From Microvirga arabica (GTDB lineage Bacteria; Pseudomonadota; Alphaproteobacteria; Rhizobiales; Beijerinckiaceae): a stretch of 43,842 bases of DNA. Below, one piece after another: positions 7,263 through 14,603 of this stretch (the first letter of the stretch is position 1; every line of letters begins with the position of its first letter). The notes beneath the pieces were generated by a model. That model did not search any database. It was not told where the DNA came from and saw only the letters and a program-made list of their open reading frames with translations. The stretch covers positions 1 through 43,842 of the forward strand of contig NZ_JAFBID010000052.1 of assembly GCF_016811235.1 (NCBI RefSeq). Reading direction: 5' to 3'. Both the position numbers and the translations under genes were made by a program.

Positions 7263-9065
7263 ATGATCCGCTCGGTTGCCTACTCGAAGGCGGTTCTCGC
7301 CGGCATGGCGGGCGCCATCGCCTGGGAGATCGTTGCCCGGCTGCTGATCTGGGCTGGCGTGCCCTTCTTCGACCTTGTCATGACCCTCGGAACCTTGGCG
7401 CTCCCTCATGCGCCGGCATGGGAGGCCTGGCTGGCCGGCATGCTGCTGCACCTGATGGTCGGCGCAATCTGGGCTGTCTTCTATGCCTACTTCTTCTGGT
7501 CCGTCTTGCCGCTGCGCCCTGTCCTCCAGGGCCTGGCGTTCGCCTTCGTGCCCATGCCGCTGGCGATCTTCATCATGCATCCGCAGTTCGACCTGATGCA
7601 CCCGCTCGTCCTGGGCGGCCAGCTGTCTTCCTCGGGCCTGTTCGGGTTGAGCGGCGGCGCGCACGAACCGCTGTCCATCGCGGTCGGCCACCTGATCTGG
7701 GGCAGTGTGCTGGGCCTGCTCTACACCCGGCCTGTCGGCTATCAGGCAAACCGGCCCCCACGCCTGACTCGTCAGCCCATTGGATCACATCCTTCCTCCA
7801 ATGTGGCTCCCGGTCCGGTCGAGCACAGGTTCATGTTCGCAACCGGCATCGAGTGCAGTTACCCCACCCTCGAGGGCGGGCGATGGCGCATGGATCAGAT
7901 GGCCGCCTGCGGTCACTACCGCCACTGGACCACCGACCTTCGGCTCGTGCGGGACCTCGGCCTTCGCTACCTGCGCTATGGGCCTCCCCTACACCTCATC
8001 CATCGCGGACCCGGCCAATATGATTGGGCTTTTCTGGATGAGGTTGCTGCCGAGATGCAGCGGCTCGGCATCGTGCCGATCATGGACCTGTGCCACTTCG
8101 GCCTGCCGGACTGGCTGCGGAACTTCCAGAACCCGGAGGTGCCGCAGGCGCTCGCCGACTATGCCCGGGCGTTTGCCCTCCGCTATCCATGGGTGCAGTT
8201 CTACACGCCCGTGAACGAGATGTATGTCTGCGCCAAGCTCAGCGCGCTCGAAGGCTTGTGGAACGAGCAGCGCCGGGACGAACGCTCCTTCGTCACGGCC
8301 GTTCGTCACCTCGCCAAGGCCAACGTGCTGATGATGCAGGCGATTGCGTCCGAGCGCCCGGACGCCGTGTTCGTCAACAGCGAGAGCGGCGAGTTCTACC
8401 AGCCCTGCTGCCCTGATCCCGAGGTCCGCCGCATCGCCGCCTTCGAGAACGAGCGGCGCTTCCTGCCGCTTGATCTCCTGTACGCCCGCCCCGTGCACGA
8501 GGACATGCGGGCCTACCTCTACCAGCACGGCATGCCACCCGAGGAATACGCATGGTTCATGCAGCAGAACGTGCGCAGCCGCTCGATCCTCGGGGTAGAC
8601 TACTACGAGTGGAACGAGAAGCTCATCGACAGCAATGGCCATGCACAGACGCTGGGTGAGCTGTTTGGCTGGTACGCCATTGCCGGCCAATACTACCAGC
8701 GCTACCAGCGGCCGATGATGCACACCGAGACCAACCGCATGGATGCGCGCGAAGCACCGCGCTGGCTCTGGCGGCAGTGGCACAACGTGCAGCTGATCCG
8801 TCAAACCGGCGTACCGGTGGTGGGCTTCACCTGGTACTCTCTCACCGATCAGGTTGACTGGGACATCGCCCAGCGGGATCCGCTCGGCAATGTCAATCCA
8901 GTTGGCCTGTTCGACCTCAACCGGGATCCGCGGACGGTCGGCCTTGCCTATCAGCATCTCGTGCGCCTCTTCGCTTCTGATCTCAGCGAGGCAGCGTCCA
9001 TTGAGGCGGTGCTGGAAGAAGCGTCGAGGATCACGGCACGGGATGCGAGGAGGCTTCATGCTTAG
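7263..9065 (+). CDS. Membrane domain fused to GH1-like beta-glycosidase
   Basis: A 600-residue fusion. Residues 1-~160 contain about four hydrophobic segments (for example VLAGMAGAIAWEIVARLLIW). Residues ~190-580 form a TIM-barrel resembling family 1 glycosidases. The acid/base motif is TPVNEM with E319, and the nucleophile-type motif is HTETN with E489, the usual ~170-residue separation. Typical GH1 elements such as the FTWYSLTDQVDWD segment are present near the C-terminus. The sugar substrate is unknown, and the barrel diverges from standard beta-glucosidases (ETN instead of ENG). The next gene overlaps by eight bases and encodes a second membrane protein. An ECF-type promoter precedes the gene, suggesting a stress-inducible envelope role. 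Confidence 0.85.
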   Translation: MIRSVAYSKAVLAGMAGAIAWEIVARLLIWAGVPFFDLVMTLGTLALPHAPAWEAWLAGMLLHLMVGAIWAVFYAYFFWSVLPLRPVLQGLAFAFVPMPLAIFIMHPQFDLMHPLVLGGQLSSSGLFGLSGGAHEPLSIAVGHLIWGSVLGLLYTRPVGYQANRPPRLTRQPIGSHPSSNVAPGPVEHRFMFATGIECSYPTLEGGRWRMDQMAACGHYRHWTTDLRLVRDLGLRYLRYGPPLHLIHRGPGQYDWAFLDEVAAEMQRLGIVPIMDLCHFGLPDWLRNFQNPEVPQALADYARAFALRYPWVQFYTPVNEMYVCAKLSALEGLWNEQRRDERSFVTAVRHLAKANVLMMQAIASERPDAVFVNSESGEFYQPCCPDPEVRRIAAFENERRFLPLDLLYARPVHEDMRAYLYQHGMPPEEYAWFMQQNVRSRSILGVDYYEWNEKLIDSNGHAQTLGELFGWYAIAGQYYQRYQRPMMHTETNRMDAREAPRWLWRQWHNVQLIRQTGVPVVGFTWYSLTDQVDWDIAQRDPLGNVNPVGLFDLNRDPRTVGLAYQHLVRLFASDLSEAASIEAVLEEASRITARDARRLHA

Positions 9066-9606
9066 GATGCTACACGCCCACGGCCTCGATGCTGGCCCAG
9101 CCCAACGGCCGCTTCTCGCAGGAGCCCTGGCAGGCGTGCTGGCGGCGGTTCCGGCGTTGGCGGTTCTTGCCGGGTTCCAGTCCCTCGACGAACCCGCCCG
9201 GGCAACCAGCACGTCCGTCTTGATTGCCGGGTTCGCCTATGTCGGCCTGATGCTGTTCGGTGGGATCCTCTACGGCTGGCTGTTCCAGCGGGCAGCCAAT
9301 GACCCACGGGGCGGCTGGCTCTTCGGAATGGCGTTCGGCTTCGTCCTCTGGATGCTTGGCCCCATCCCGCTGCTGCAATGGATGCCGGACGAACCGATCC
9401 TGCGCGGTTATCCTGCTGTCGGTCTGTTGCTGGCCCAGTTGCTCTGGGGCCTTGCTCTGGGGTTAGTGTTCCCACCCATCCACCGCCGGCTCCACGTGAG
9501 CCTGGACAGACAATCGGGCTCTGACACAGAGATCACCGGCCCGGAAGCGGCCGCCCGGACGCAGATGATTCGGCGGCTCCCGCCATCCGGGCGCCCGTCG
9601 CACTGA
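9058..9606 (+). CDS. Membrane protein partner of the glycosidase fusion (182 aa)
   Basis: The product has about four hydrophobic segments (residues 19-40, 58-78, 93-112, 122-142) and a polar C-terminal tail of ~35 residues. The ATG at 9058 is preceded by GCGAGGAGG with good spacing and overlaps the end of the glycosidase gene by eight bases, implying coupled translation. Its hydrophobic layout resembles the membrane part of that neighbour (repeated WxLG/LLWG-type motifs), so the two may associate. No named family is recognised. Confidence 0.75.
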   Translation: MLRMLHAHGLDAGPAQRPLLAGALAGVLAAVPALAVLAGFQSLDEPARATSTSVLIAGFAYVGLMLFGGILYGWLFQRAANDPRGGWLFGMAFGFVLWMLGPIPLLQWMPDEPILRGYPAVGLLLAQLLWGLALGLVFPPIHRRLHVSLDRQSGSDTEITGPEAAARTQMIRRLPPSGRPSH

Positions 9607-9639
9607 AAAAGCCTGCCCTTCCCATCGTTGGTCCAGTCC

Positions 9640-9669
9640 GGGAACCTTTGTCCGGATGTCCCATCTAAT
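9640..9669 (+). promoter_or_regulatory. ECF-type promoter upstream of the ECF sigma gene (probable autoregulation)
   Basis: GGGAACC (9640-9646), 15-base spacer, CATCTAAT (9662-9669), 22 bases before the ATG at 9692. It matches the 6146 and 7191 sites, which is expected if the sigma factor drives its own gene. Confidence 0.72.
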
Positions 9670-9691
9670 AAGCAGCAACAGGAGCTTGGCC

Positions 9692-10402
9692 ATGCAGACG
9701 GCAACGGTCACGGCAACAGGGTTGGACGGGCTCGATGATGGGGCGCTGGTGGAGCGGGCCCGCAGCCGGGACGGCGCTGCGGTCCAGCTCATCATGCAGC
9801 GGCACAACCGTCGGCTCTTCCGTGCCGCCCGCGGCGTCCTCAATGATGATGCGGAGGCTGAAGACGTAGTGCAGGAGACCTACGTTCGTGCCTTCACCCA
9901 CCTGGACGGCTTCCGCGGCGAGGCGCAGCTCTCGACTTGGCTCACACGCATTGCGCTGAACGAGGCGCTGGGCCGGCTGCGACGGCGGCGCCTCACGGTC
10001 GCCTTGAAGGACATCGATGCCATCGACGATCAGGGAGAGGCTCGCGTGATCTATCTGCCGTCGGCGCGCCAGGATAGTGACCCGGAGGCGGCTGCCGCCC
10101 AAGCCGAGGTGCGCCGCCTGCTCGAACGCGCCGTGGACCAGTTGCCGGAGCACTTCCGTGTGGTCTTCATGCTGCGCGACGTCGAGGAGATGAGCGTCGA
10201 GGAGACCGCGTCTCACCTGGGACTGCGGCCAGAGACGGTGAAGACACGGCTTCACCGCGCCAGACGTCTTCTGCGCCAGTCCCTCGACAGGACGCTCTCC
10301 GCCGCCGTGAACGACGTGTTCCCGTGCGCAGGTGCCCGCTGTGCCAGGATCACAGACGCCGTGCTGAAGCGGCTCGGCTTGCCTGAGCACGTGGAAGAAT
10401 GA
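9692..10402 (+). CDS. ECF-family RNA polymerase sigma factor
   Basis: A 236-residue group IV sigma factor. Region 2 is around residues 20-95 (core DAEDVVQETYVRAF, with STWLTRIALNEAL). Region 4 is around 140-200 (LPEHFRVVFMLRDVEEMSV, then a helix-turn-helix with ETVKTRLHRARR). A C-terminal extension contains two Cys residues in FPCAGARCARI, which could be redox- or metal-responsive. I chose the ATG at 9692 because CAGGAGC precedes it; an in-frame ATG at 9656 lies inside the promoter-like element. No anti-sigma factor gene is adjacent, which is unusual. Three matching promoters nearby suggest that it controls itself and two flanking operons. Confidence 0.93.
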   Translation: MQTATVTATGLDGLDDGALVERARSRDGAAVQLIMQRHNRRLFRAARGVLNDDAEAEDVVQETYVRAFTHLDGFRGEAQLSTWLTRIALNEALGRLRRRRLTVALKDIDAIDDQGEARVIYLPSARQDSDPEAAAAQAEVRRLLERAVDQLPEHFRVVFMLRDVEEMSVEETASHLGLRPETVKTRLHRARRLLRQSLDRTLSAAVNDVFPCAGARCARITDAVLKRLGLPEHVEE

Positions 10403-10475
10403 CGGTGCTGCAGCCCACAGTGCCACGGACATCACCGTGTCCGAACTTTCCGGTGAGTGAGGAATGGAGGACATC

Positions 10476-10952
10476 ATGCGAGCCGAAAATACCGTACGGA
10501 CCCAAAATCCCCAAAGCACGGCACAGGTCGCCGGACACCCGCTGCATCCGATGCTGATCCCCTTCCCAATCGCTTTCCTGGTGGCCACCCTTGTGTGTGA
10601 CTTGCTGTTCTGGAACACGGGCAATACGGCCTGGAGCACAGCCTCGCTGTATCTCCTGGGCGCCGCCCTCGTCATGGCGGCCCTTGCGGCCCTTGCCGGC
10701 CTGACCGACTTTCTCGGGGACAGGCGCATTCGCAGTCTGTCGGCGGCATGGCACCACATGGTCGGCAACGTGATCGTGGTGCTCCTCTCCTTGTGGAACT
10801 GGTACCGTCGCTACGAGGCTGGGGACGCTGCCGTGCTGCCGACAGGTCTCCTCATCTCCCTCGTCGTGGTTCTCCTCCTGCTCTACACCGGATGGCGCGG
10901 ATGGGAGATGGTCTACCGCCACCGGGTTGCTGTCTCGAACCAGGGAGCCTGA
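10476..10952 (+). CDS. DUF2231 membrane protein
   Basis: A 158-residue inner-membrane protein with the DUF2231 signature GHPLHPMLIPFPIAF near residue 19, and four hydrophobic helices. The conserved HPLHPML motif and a later WHHMVGN His pair could bind heme or metal; no function is established. The ATG at 10476 has GGAGG five bases upstream; an alternative ATG at 10464 is possible. It lies 73 bases behind the ECF sigma gene and is probably co-transcribed. Confidence 0.88.
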   Translation: MRAENTVRTQNPQSTAQVAGHPLHPMLIPFPIAFLVATLVCDLLFWNTGNTAWSTASLYLLGAALVMAALAALAGLTDFLGDRRIRSLSAAWHHMVGNVIVVLLSLWNWYRRYEAGDAAVLPTGLLISLVVVLLLLYTGWRGWEMVYRHRVAVSNQGA

Positions 10953-10969
10953 TCCGTGGCTTCACCGCG

Positions 10970-10996
10970 CCGTGCTGCCGGCCGGCGGCGGCACGG
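10970..10996 (+). terminator. Strong hairpin after the DUF2231 gene
   Basis: An 11-bp stem (10970-10980 with 10986-10996, one T-G wobble) and a 5-base loop, starting 17 bases after the stop codon. There is no T-run afterwards, so it may act as an mRNA 3' stabiliser or a Rho-assisted terminator. Confidence 0.5.
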
Positions 10997-11326
10997 GATG
11001 GCCTGTCACGTCGCGTACACTGAGAAGGCTGTAGTTTGCCACTGTTACGTTCAGTAGAGCAATGAAAGTGGTCTCAGAGAGCAAGATAATTCATTTGCTA
11101 AGCATGCCCTTATCTACCAACCTCGACGCAACGGGTTAGCGCACGGCGCAGCCACCGGAATGTCTCAAAGGGCGGGCACGTGGGAGAGACTTGCCCATGA
11201 TCATCCCGGCCATGCAAGGCTCCGAAAAGGACATCGCAATCTGGTGTGGCAAGAGGGCTGCGGACAGACGGTTGAAACCGTGCACGCCGGTGCAGCCCAG
11301 GATCGCCAGCATGGGAGAGCAAGGCC
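10997..11326. other. Intergenic region, no confident gene
   Basis: About 330 bases with some AT-rich stretches near 11030-11110. Small ORFs on both strands overlap each other and have no domain signature. It probably holds the promoter for the next genes. Confidence 0.4.
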
Positions 11327-11593
11327 GTGGACGACGAGCAACTGCACCTTCTGCATGAGGCCCTCGACTGGGCGCTGATCACGCTTCATTCCGCCCGATC
11401 TGAATATCAAAGGCTTTCTCTCTCCGACGATCCCGGCGTGATGATAGAGAGCAGAGCGCTCATGGCTGCCAGGCGCAACTTGTACATCGCCATGCAAACA
11501 GTTGGGGAGATCAAACGGAAGATACGCAGAAGAAATCTGGAGTTGAGCAATCGCTCGCAGCCAATGGGGACTCACAGTGTCTTTCTGCACTGA
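11327..11593 (+). CDS. Hypothetical small helical protein (88 aa)
   Basis: GTG start at 11327 with GGGAGAGCAAGG in front. The product is hydrophilic and mostly helical by composition (DDEQLHLLHEALDWAL, then a basic segment KRKIRRRNLEL). No family recognised. Its 3' end overlaps the next ORF by 17 bases, suggesting an operon. Function unknown. Confidence 0.55.
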   Translation: MDDEQLHLLHEALDWALITLHSARSEYQRLSLSDDPGVMIESRALMAARRNLYIAMQTVGEIKRKIRRRNLELSNRSQPMGTHSVFLH

Positions 11594-11978
11594 CGCCGGG
11601 AGCATCACGACGCGTTCGGCGGAAGAGGTCTTTGAGGATCACCTGAGGCTCAGAGTGGCAGGGAGCCTTGAGGAGGACCTCCGCCGCAACTACGCCGAGG
11701 ACGTCGTCCTGCTCACCGTGAACTCCAATGCCCGCGGACACGACGCGATCCGGATGTCGGCGCGGCGGCTCCGGGAACAGCTCCCCGATGCCCGCTACGA
11801 GTTCCTGGCCAAGCGGGTCAACGGCCCGTACGTGCTGCTCATCTGGCGAGGCTGGTCGTCGCGCTTCAACGCGACGGAAGGAGCGGACAGCTTTGTCATC
11901 CGGGACGGCAGGATCCGGTTCCAGTCGATCCACTACAGACTGGAGGATCCAAGCGCGCCAGGCCCATCCGCCTCCTGA
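11577..11978 (+). CDS. NTF2-like / SnoaL-like protein (133 aa)
   Basis: The sequence fits an NTF2-like cone fold: an N-terminal helix (EEVFEDHLRLRV), NYAEDVVLLTV, the GHDAIR motif, and a C-terminal strand with DGRIRFQSIHYRLED. Such proteins are stress-related binding proteins or small isomerase-like enzymes. The start used is GTG 11577, preceded by GGGGA. The gene overlaps the previous one. Substrate unknown. Confidence 0.72.
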   Translation: MSFCTDAGSITTRSAEEVFEDHLRLRVAGSLEEDLRRNYAEDVVLLTVNSNARGHDAIRMSARRLREQLPDARYEFLAKRVNGPYVLLIWRGWSSRFNATEGADSFVIRDGRIRFQSIHYRLEDPSAPGPSAS

Positions 11979-12048
11979 ACGGGAAGACGCCCGAGGTGGC
12001 ATTTTGCCCGACCCGCTCCAGATGACTTGGACAGCAAAGGAGGCCCGA

Positions 12049-12489
12049 ATGGGCATGTCCCGGCTTGTGGCTGACGCCATTCTCTCCGCGGCTGCCGACG
12101 CCGTGGTGGCGACGGACCACGACGGGATCATCCGCGTGTGGAACCCTGGTGCCGAGCGGATCTTCGGCCATCGCGCCGACGAGGCCCTGGGGCAGTCGCT
12201 CGATCTAATCATCCCGGAGCGGCTCCGCCCGCGCCACTGGGAAGGCTTCCACCGCGTCATGGCAACCGGTGAGAGCCACTACGGCGCAGGCGACCTCCTC
12301 TCGGTACCGGGCCTTCGCAAAGATGGTCAGCGGATCTCGCTGGAGTTCACCATCGTGCCGCTCAAGGACGAGCAAGGTCAGATGCAAGGCCTCGCTGCCG
12401 TGATGCGCGACGTGACCAGCCGCTTCGAGGAGATCAGAGGTCTGAAGCAGAAGCTGGCGGAGGCATCCGCTCCCCCGAGCCCTCACTGA
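12049..12489 (+). CDS. Single PAS-domain protein (146 aa)
   Basis: One PAS/PAC sensor domain covering most of the protein: ILSAAADAVVATDHDGIIRV, the GAERIFGH segment, and the C-terminal PAC part (SLEFTIVPLKD, MRDVTSRFEE). It ends in a short helix that may form a coiled coil. There is no histidine kinase, GGDEF or HTH output domain, so it probably acts through a partner. The ATG at 12049 is preceded by AAAGGAGG at good spacing; the frame is open further 5' but without a better start. Ligand unknown. Confidence 0.88.
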   Translation: MGMSRLVADAILSAAADAVVATDHDGIIRVWNPGAERIFGHRADEALGQSLDLIIPERLRPRHWEGFHRVMATGESHYGAGDLLSVPGLRKDGQRISLEFTIVPLKDEQGQMQGLAAVMRDVTSRFEEIRGLKQKLAEASAPPSPH

Positions 12490-12495
12490 AACCAC

Positions 12496-13053
12496 ATGGC
12501 AAACCCGTTCTACACCATCGGGCACTCCACCCGACCCATTCCGGAGTTCGTGGATCTCCTGCGCGAGGCGAACGTCCGCCTTGTGGTGGATGTCCGAACG
12601 GTTCCACGCTCCCGGACGAACCCGCAGTTCAACCGCGACGCCCTGCCCGACAGCCTCGCGGCCTACCAGATCGGGTACGAGCACATTGCCGAGCTTGGCG
12701 GGCTGCGCGGCAGGCAGCACCAGGCCGAGCCATCCCCCAACAGCTTCTGGGAGAACACGAGCTTCCGGAACTATGCCGACTACGCCCTGACGGGCCGGTT
12801 TCGCGAGGGGCTCGACCGCCTGACCGACCTCGGTGGCCGGAGCGTCACGGCGATCATGTGCGCTGAGGCGGTGTGGTGGCGGTGCCACCGCCGGATTATC
12901 GCCGACTACCTGCTCGCCTCCAACCGTGCGGTGTTCCACATCCTCGGACCTGGCAAGATCGGGCCGGCGTCGATGACTCCCGCAGCCCGGTTGACAAACG
13001 ATGGGATCGTCTACGCGGAACTGCCGGAGCCGGACCCTTCAGGTTTCGCCTGA
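12496..13053 (+). CDS. DUF488 family protein
   Basis: A 185-residue protein with all DUF488 hallmarks: YTIGHST at the N-terminus, VDVRTVPRSR, and C122-A-E124 followed by WWRCHRR (C130, H131) with IIADYL. The conserved Cys/His/Arg set suggests a catalytic or nucleotide-related role, but function is unestablished. It starts six bases after the PAS gene stop. Its 3' end overlaps the convergent deaminase gene by 43 bases. Confidence 0.9.
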   Translation: MANPFYTIGHSTRPIPEFVDLLREANVRLVVDVRTVPRSRTNPQFNRDALPDSLAAYQIGYEHIAELGGLRGRQHQAEPSPNSFWENTSFRNYADYALTGRFREGLDRLTDLGGRSVTAIMCAEAVWWRCHRRIIADYLLASNRAVFHILGPGKIGPASMTPAARLTNDGIVYAELPEPDPSGFA

Positions 13054-13511
13054 GCAGCGTCCCGCCACATCTGGTAGAGATCGCCCTCAGCATCAGGGCG
13101 GAGGGGCAGATGAGTGGCCTTGAGCGACTGGTGTGCCGGCGGCTTTGCCAGTTCGGCATAAATGGCCGCCGTCGAAAGACCATACGGCTCGCCGTCCTCG
13201 TTGGAGTAGGCGTACGTCACTTCGCGGATGCCCGTGAGATACATGGCCGAAAGGCACATCGGACAGGGATGACCGCTGGCGTAGATCACACAGCCATCGA
13301 GGCGCGAGCTTCCAAGCGCCCGGCTTGCGGCGCGGATCGCCTGGAGTTCGGCATGGGTGGTCGGATCTTGGGTTGTGTGGATCTCGTTGACGCCCGTGGC
13401 GATGATGGCGCCGTTCTTGACAAGGACCGCCCCAAAGGGGCGCCCGCCTCTGCGAACGTTGTCGCGCGCCAGATCGATGGCTTCGCAAAGAAAGCGCTCA
13501 GCGGTGGTCAT
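13011..13511 (-). CDS. Cytidine/guanine deaminase family protein
   Basis: A 166-residue zinc-dependent nucleoside/nucleobase deaminase. Zinc and catalytic motifs are H53-A-E55 (TTHAELQAIR) and P-C83-P-M-C86 (HPCPMCLSAM). The overall sequence, including GRPFGAVLVK at the N-terminus, is closest in my reading to guanine deaminase-type (GuaD/TadA-like) members; substrate identity is not certain. It converges on the DUF488 gene with a 43-base overlap. Confidence 0.9.
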   Translation of the reverse strand: MTTAERFLCEAIDLARDNVRRGGRPFGAVLVKNGAIIATGVNEIHTTQDPTTHAELQAIRAASRALGSSRLDGCVIYASGHPCPMCLSAMYLTGIREVTYAYSNEDGEPYGLSTAAIYAELAKPPAHQSLKATHLPLRPDAEGDLYQMWRDAAQAKPEGSGSGSSA

Positions 13512-13629
13512 GTCGCCCCTCCCGTTGTTGAACCAGCAGACAGCGGAGGCGGCCGCAACCGCCCCTGTTGGATTCCCGGCGACCCCATCCTACCTCAAGG
13601 GGAAGCATGGCACATAGCTGGAGGTGTTC

Positions 13630-13797
13630 ATGAACCCAACCGGATCCCACTGGACCTATGAAGCCGTCCAAACCCTGATTGCCCTGGTCAGGGAGGGCGC
13701 GCCCGCTTCGGTGATCAGCCTCAAGCTGAAGCGCCCGATCACCGAGGTCCGGGCCAAGATCAACGACCTGGGGCTGACCGCCCCTGTGGAAGCCTGA
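13630..13797 (+). CDS. Small Myb/SANT-like helix-turn-helix protein (55 aa)
   Basis: A short ORF: GGAGG six bases before the ATG at 13630. The product has the pattern WTYEAVQTLIALVREG then ASVISLKLKR and VRAKINDLGL, which matches the tiny GcrA/Myb-like HTH proteins common in Hyphomicrobiales (W-x-E...L..L..G.s...Ia..L.R....V..k...Lgl). It may bind DNA; target unknown. Its 3' end overlaps the convergent pseudouridine synthase gene by 38 bases. Confidence 0.7.
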   Translation: MNPTGSHWTYEAVQTLIALVREGAPASVISLKLKRPITEVRAKINDLGLTAPVEA

Positions 13798-14584
13798 CCG
13801 GGGCCAGCGCGGCCCGGACTGGAACGTCGAGCATCGCCTTCTCGCTTGGCGTGAGATGCCGGACCGCGCCTCTCGGCAGATCCCCCAACCGCACGCCGCC
13901 CACCTCGATGCGCACGAGGCGGAGCACGTGTGCCCCGACGGCGCTGAGCAGGCGCCGGATCTGGCGGTTCCTGCCCTCGCTCAGGACCACTTCGAGCCAA
14001 GCGGTGCGCGTGCCGGCACGGAGCAGGCTTGCCGACTTTGCAACGAGGCGTTCGCCGTCGAGCACCATGCCTGCCTGGAGACGTGCCAGCATGCTCTCGT
14101 CCGGCATTTTGTCGATCTGGACGTGGTAGACCTTCTCGACGTTCGACGCGGGATCCAGCACGCGCTGCGCCCAGCGTGTGTCGTTCGTCATAAGCAGCAG
14201 GCCTTCGCTCGCCTTGTCCAGCCGACCCACGGGCGCAACGAACGGGAGGTCGAGCCCTTCCAGGCAGTCGTAGACCGTGGCCCGCTCCTCCGGGTCGTCG
14301 CGGGTCGTGACCAGGCCACGCGGCTTGTTGAGCATCAGGTACACCTTGCGCTCGGCCGCGACCGGTTGGCCGTCAACGGTGATGCGGGCACGTCCCGGAT
14401 CGACACGGGCCGTCACGTTGCGGACAACCCGGCCGTCGACGCACACGCGTCCCTCCGTGATCAGGACCTCGGCTTGCGTCCGGGAGCAGAACCCGAGCTT
14501 CGACAGGGCGCGCGGCAGGCTGACCACGGCACCGTTTTGACGCCGCGGCCCACTCGCGCCCCGTAATCGGGGCGGTGGTTTCAT
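13760..14584 (-). CDS. RsuA/RluB-family pseudouridine synthase
   Basis: A 274-residue rRNA-modifying enzyme that isomerises uridine to pseudouridine. An N-terminal S4 RNA-binding domain (residues ~22-80; LPRALSKLGFCSRTQAEVLI) precedes the catalytic domain, which has the family motif GRLDKASEGLLLMTND with catalytic D123. RluB/RluE/RluF/RsuA cannot be separated with certainty. The start chosen is ATG 14584; the frame stays open for 33 more codons, but without a better signal. It is followed closely by the convergent small HTH gene and preceded by gdhA on the same strand. Confidence 0.92.
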   Translation of the reverse strand: MKPPPRLRGASGPRRQNGAVVSLPRALSKLGFCSRTQAEVLITEGRVCVDGRVVRNVTARVDPGRARITVDGQPVAAERKVYLMLNKPRGLVTTRDDPEERATVYDCLEGLDLPFVAPVGRLDKASEGLLLMTNDTRWAQRVLDPASNVEKVYHVQIDKMPDESMLARLQAGMVLDGERLVAKSASLLRAGTRTAWLEVVLSEGRNRQIRRLLSAVGAHVLRLVRIEVGGVRLGDLPRGAVRHLTPSEKAMLDVPVRAALAPVRLPQGRSAPGR

Positions 14585-14603
14585 GATGGTGTCGTTCCCG
14601 GCG

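Noticed and set aside
7989..9212. 407-aa minus-strand ORF across the glycosidase
   Set aside because: Antisense of the GH1-like gene, whose catalytic motifs and start signal are clear.
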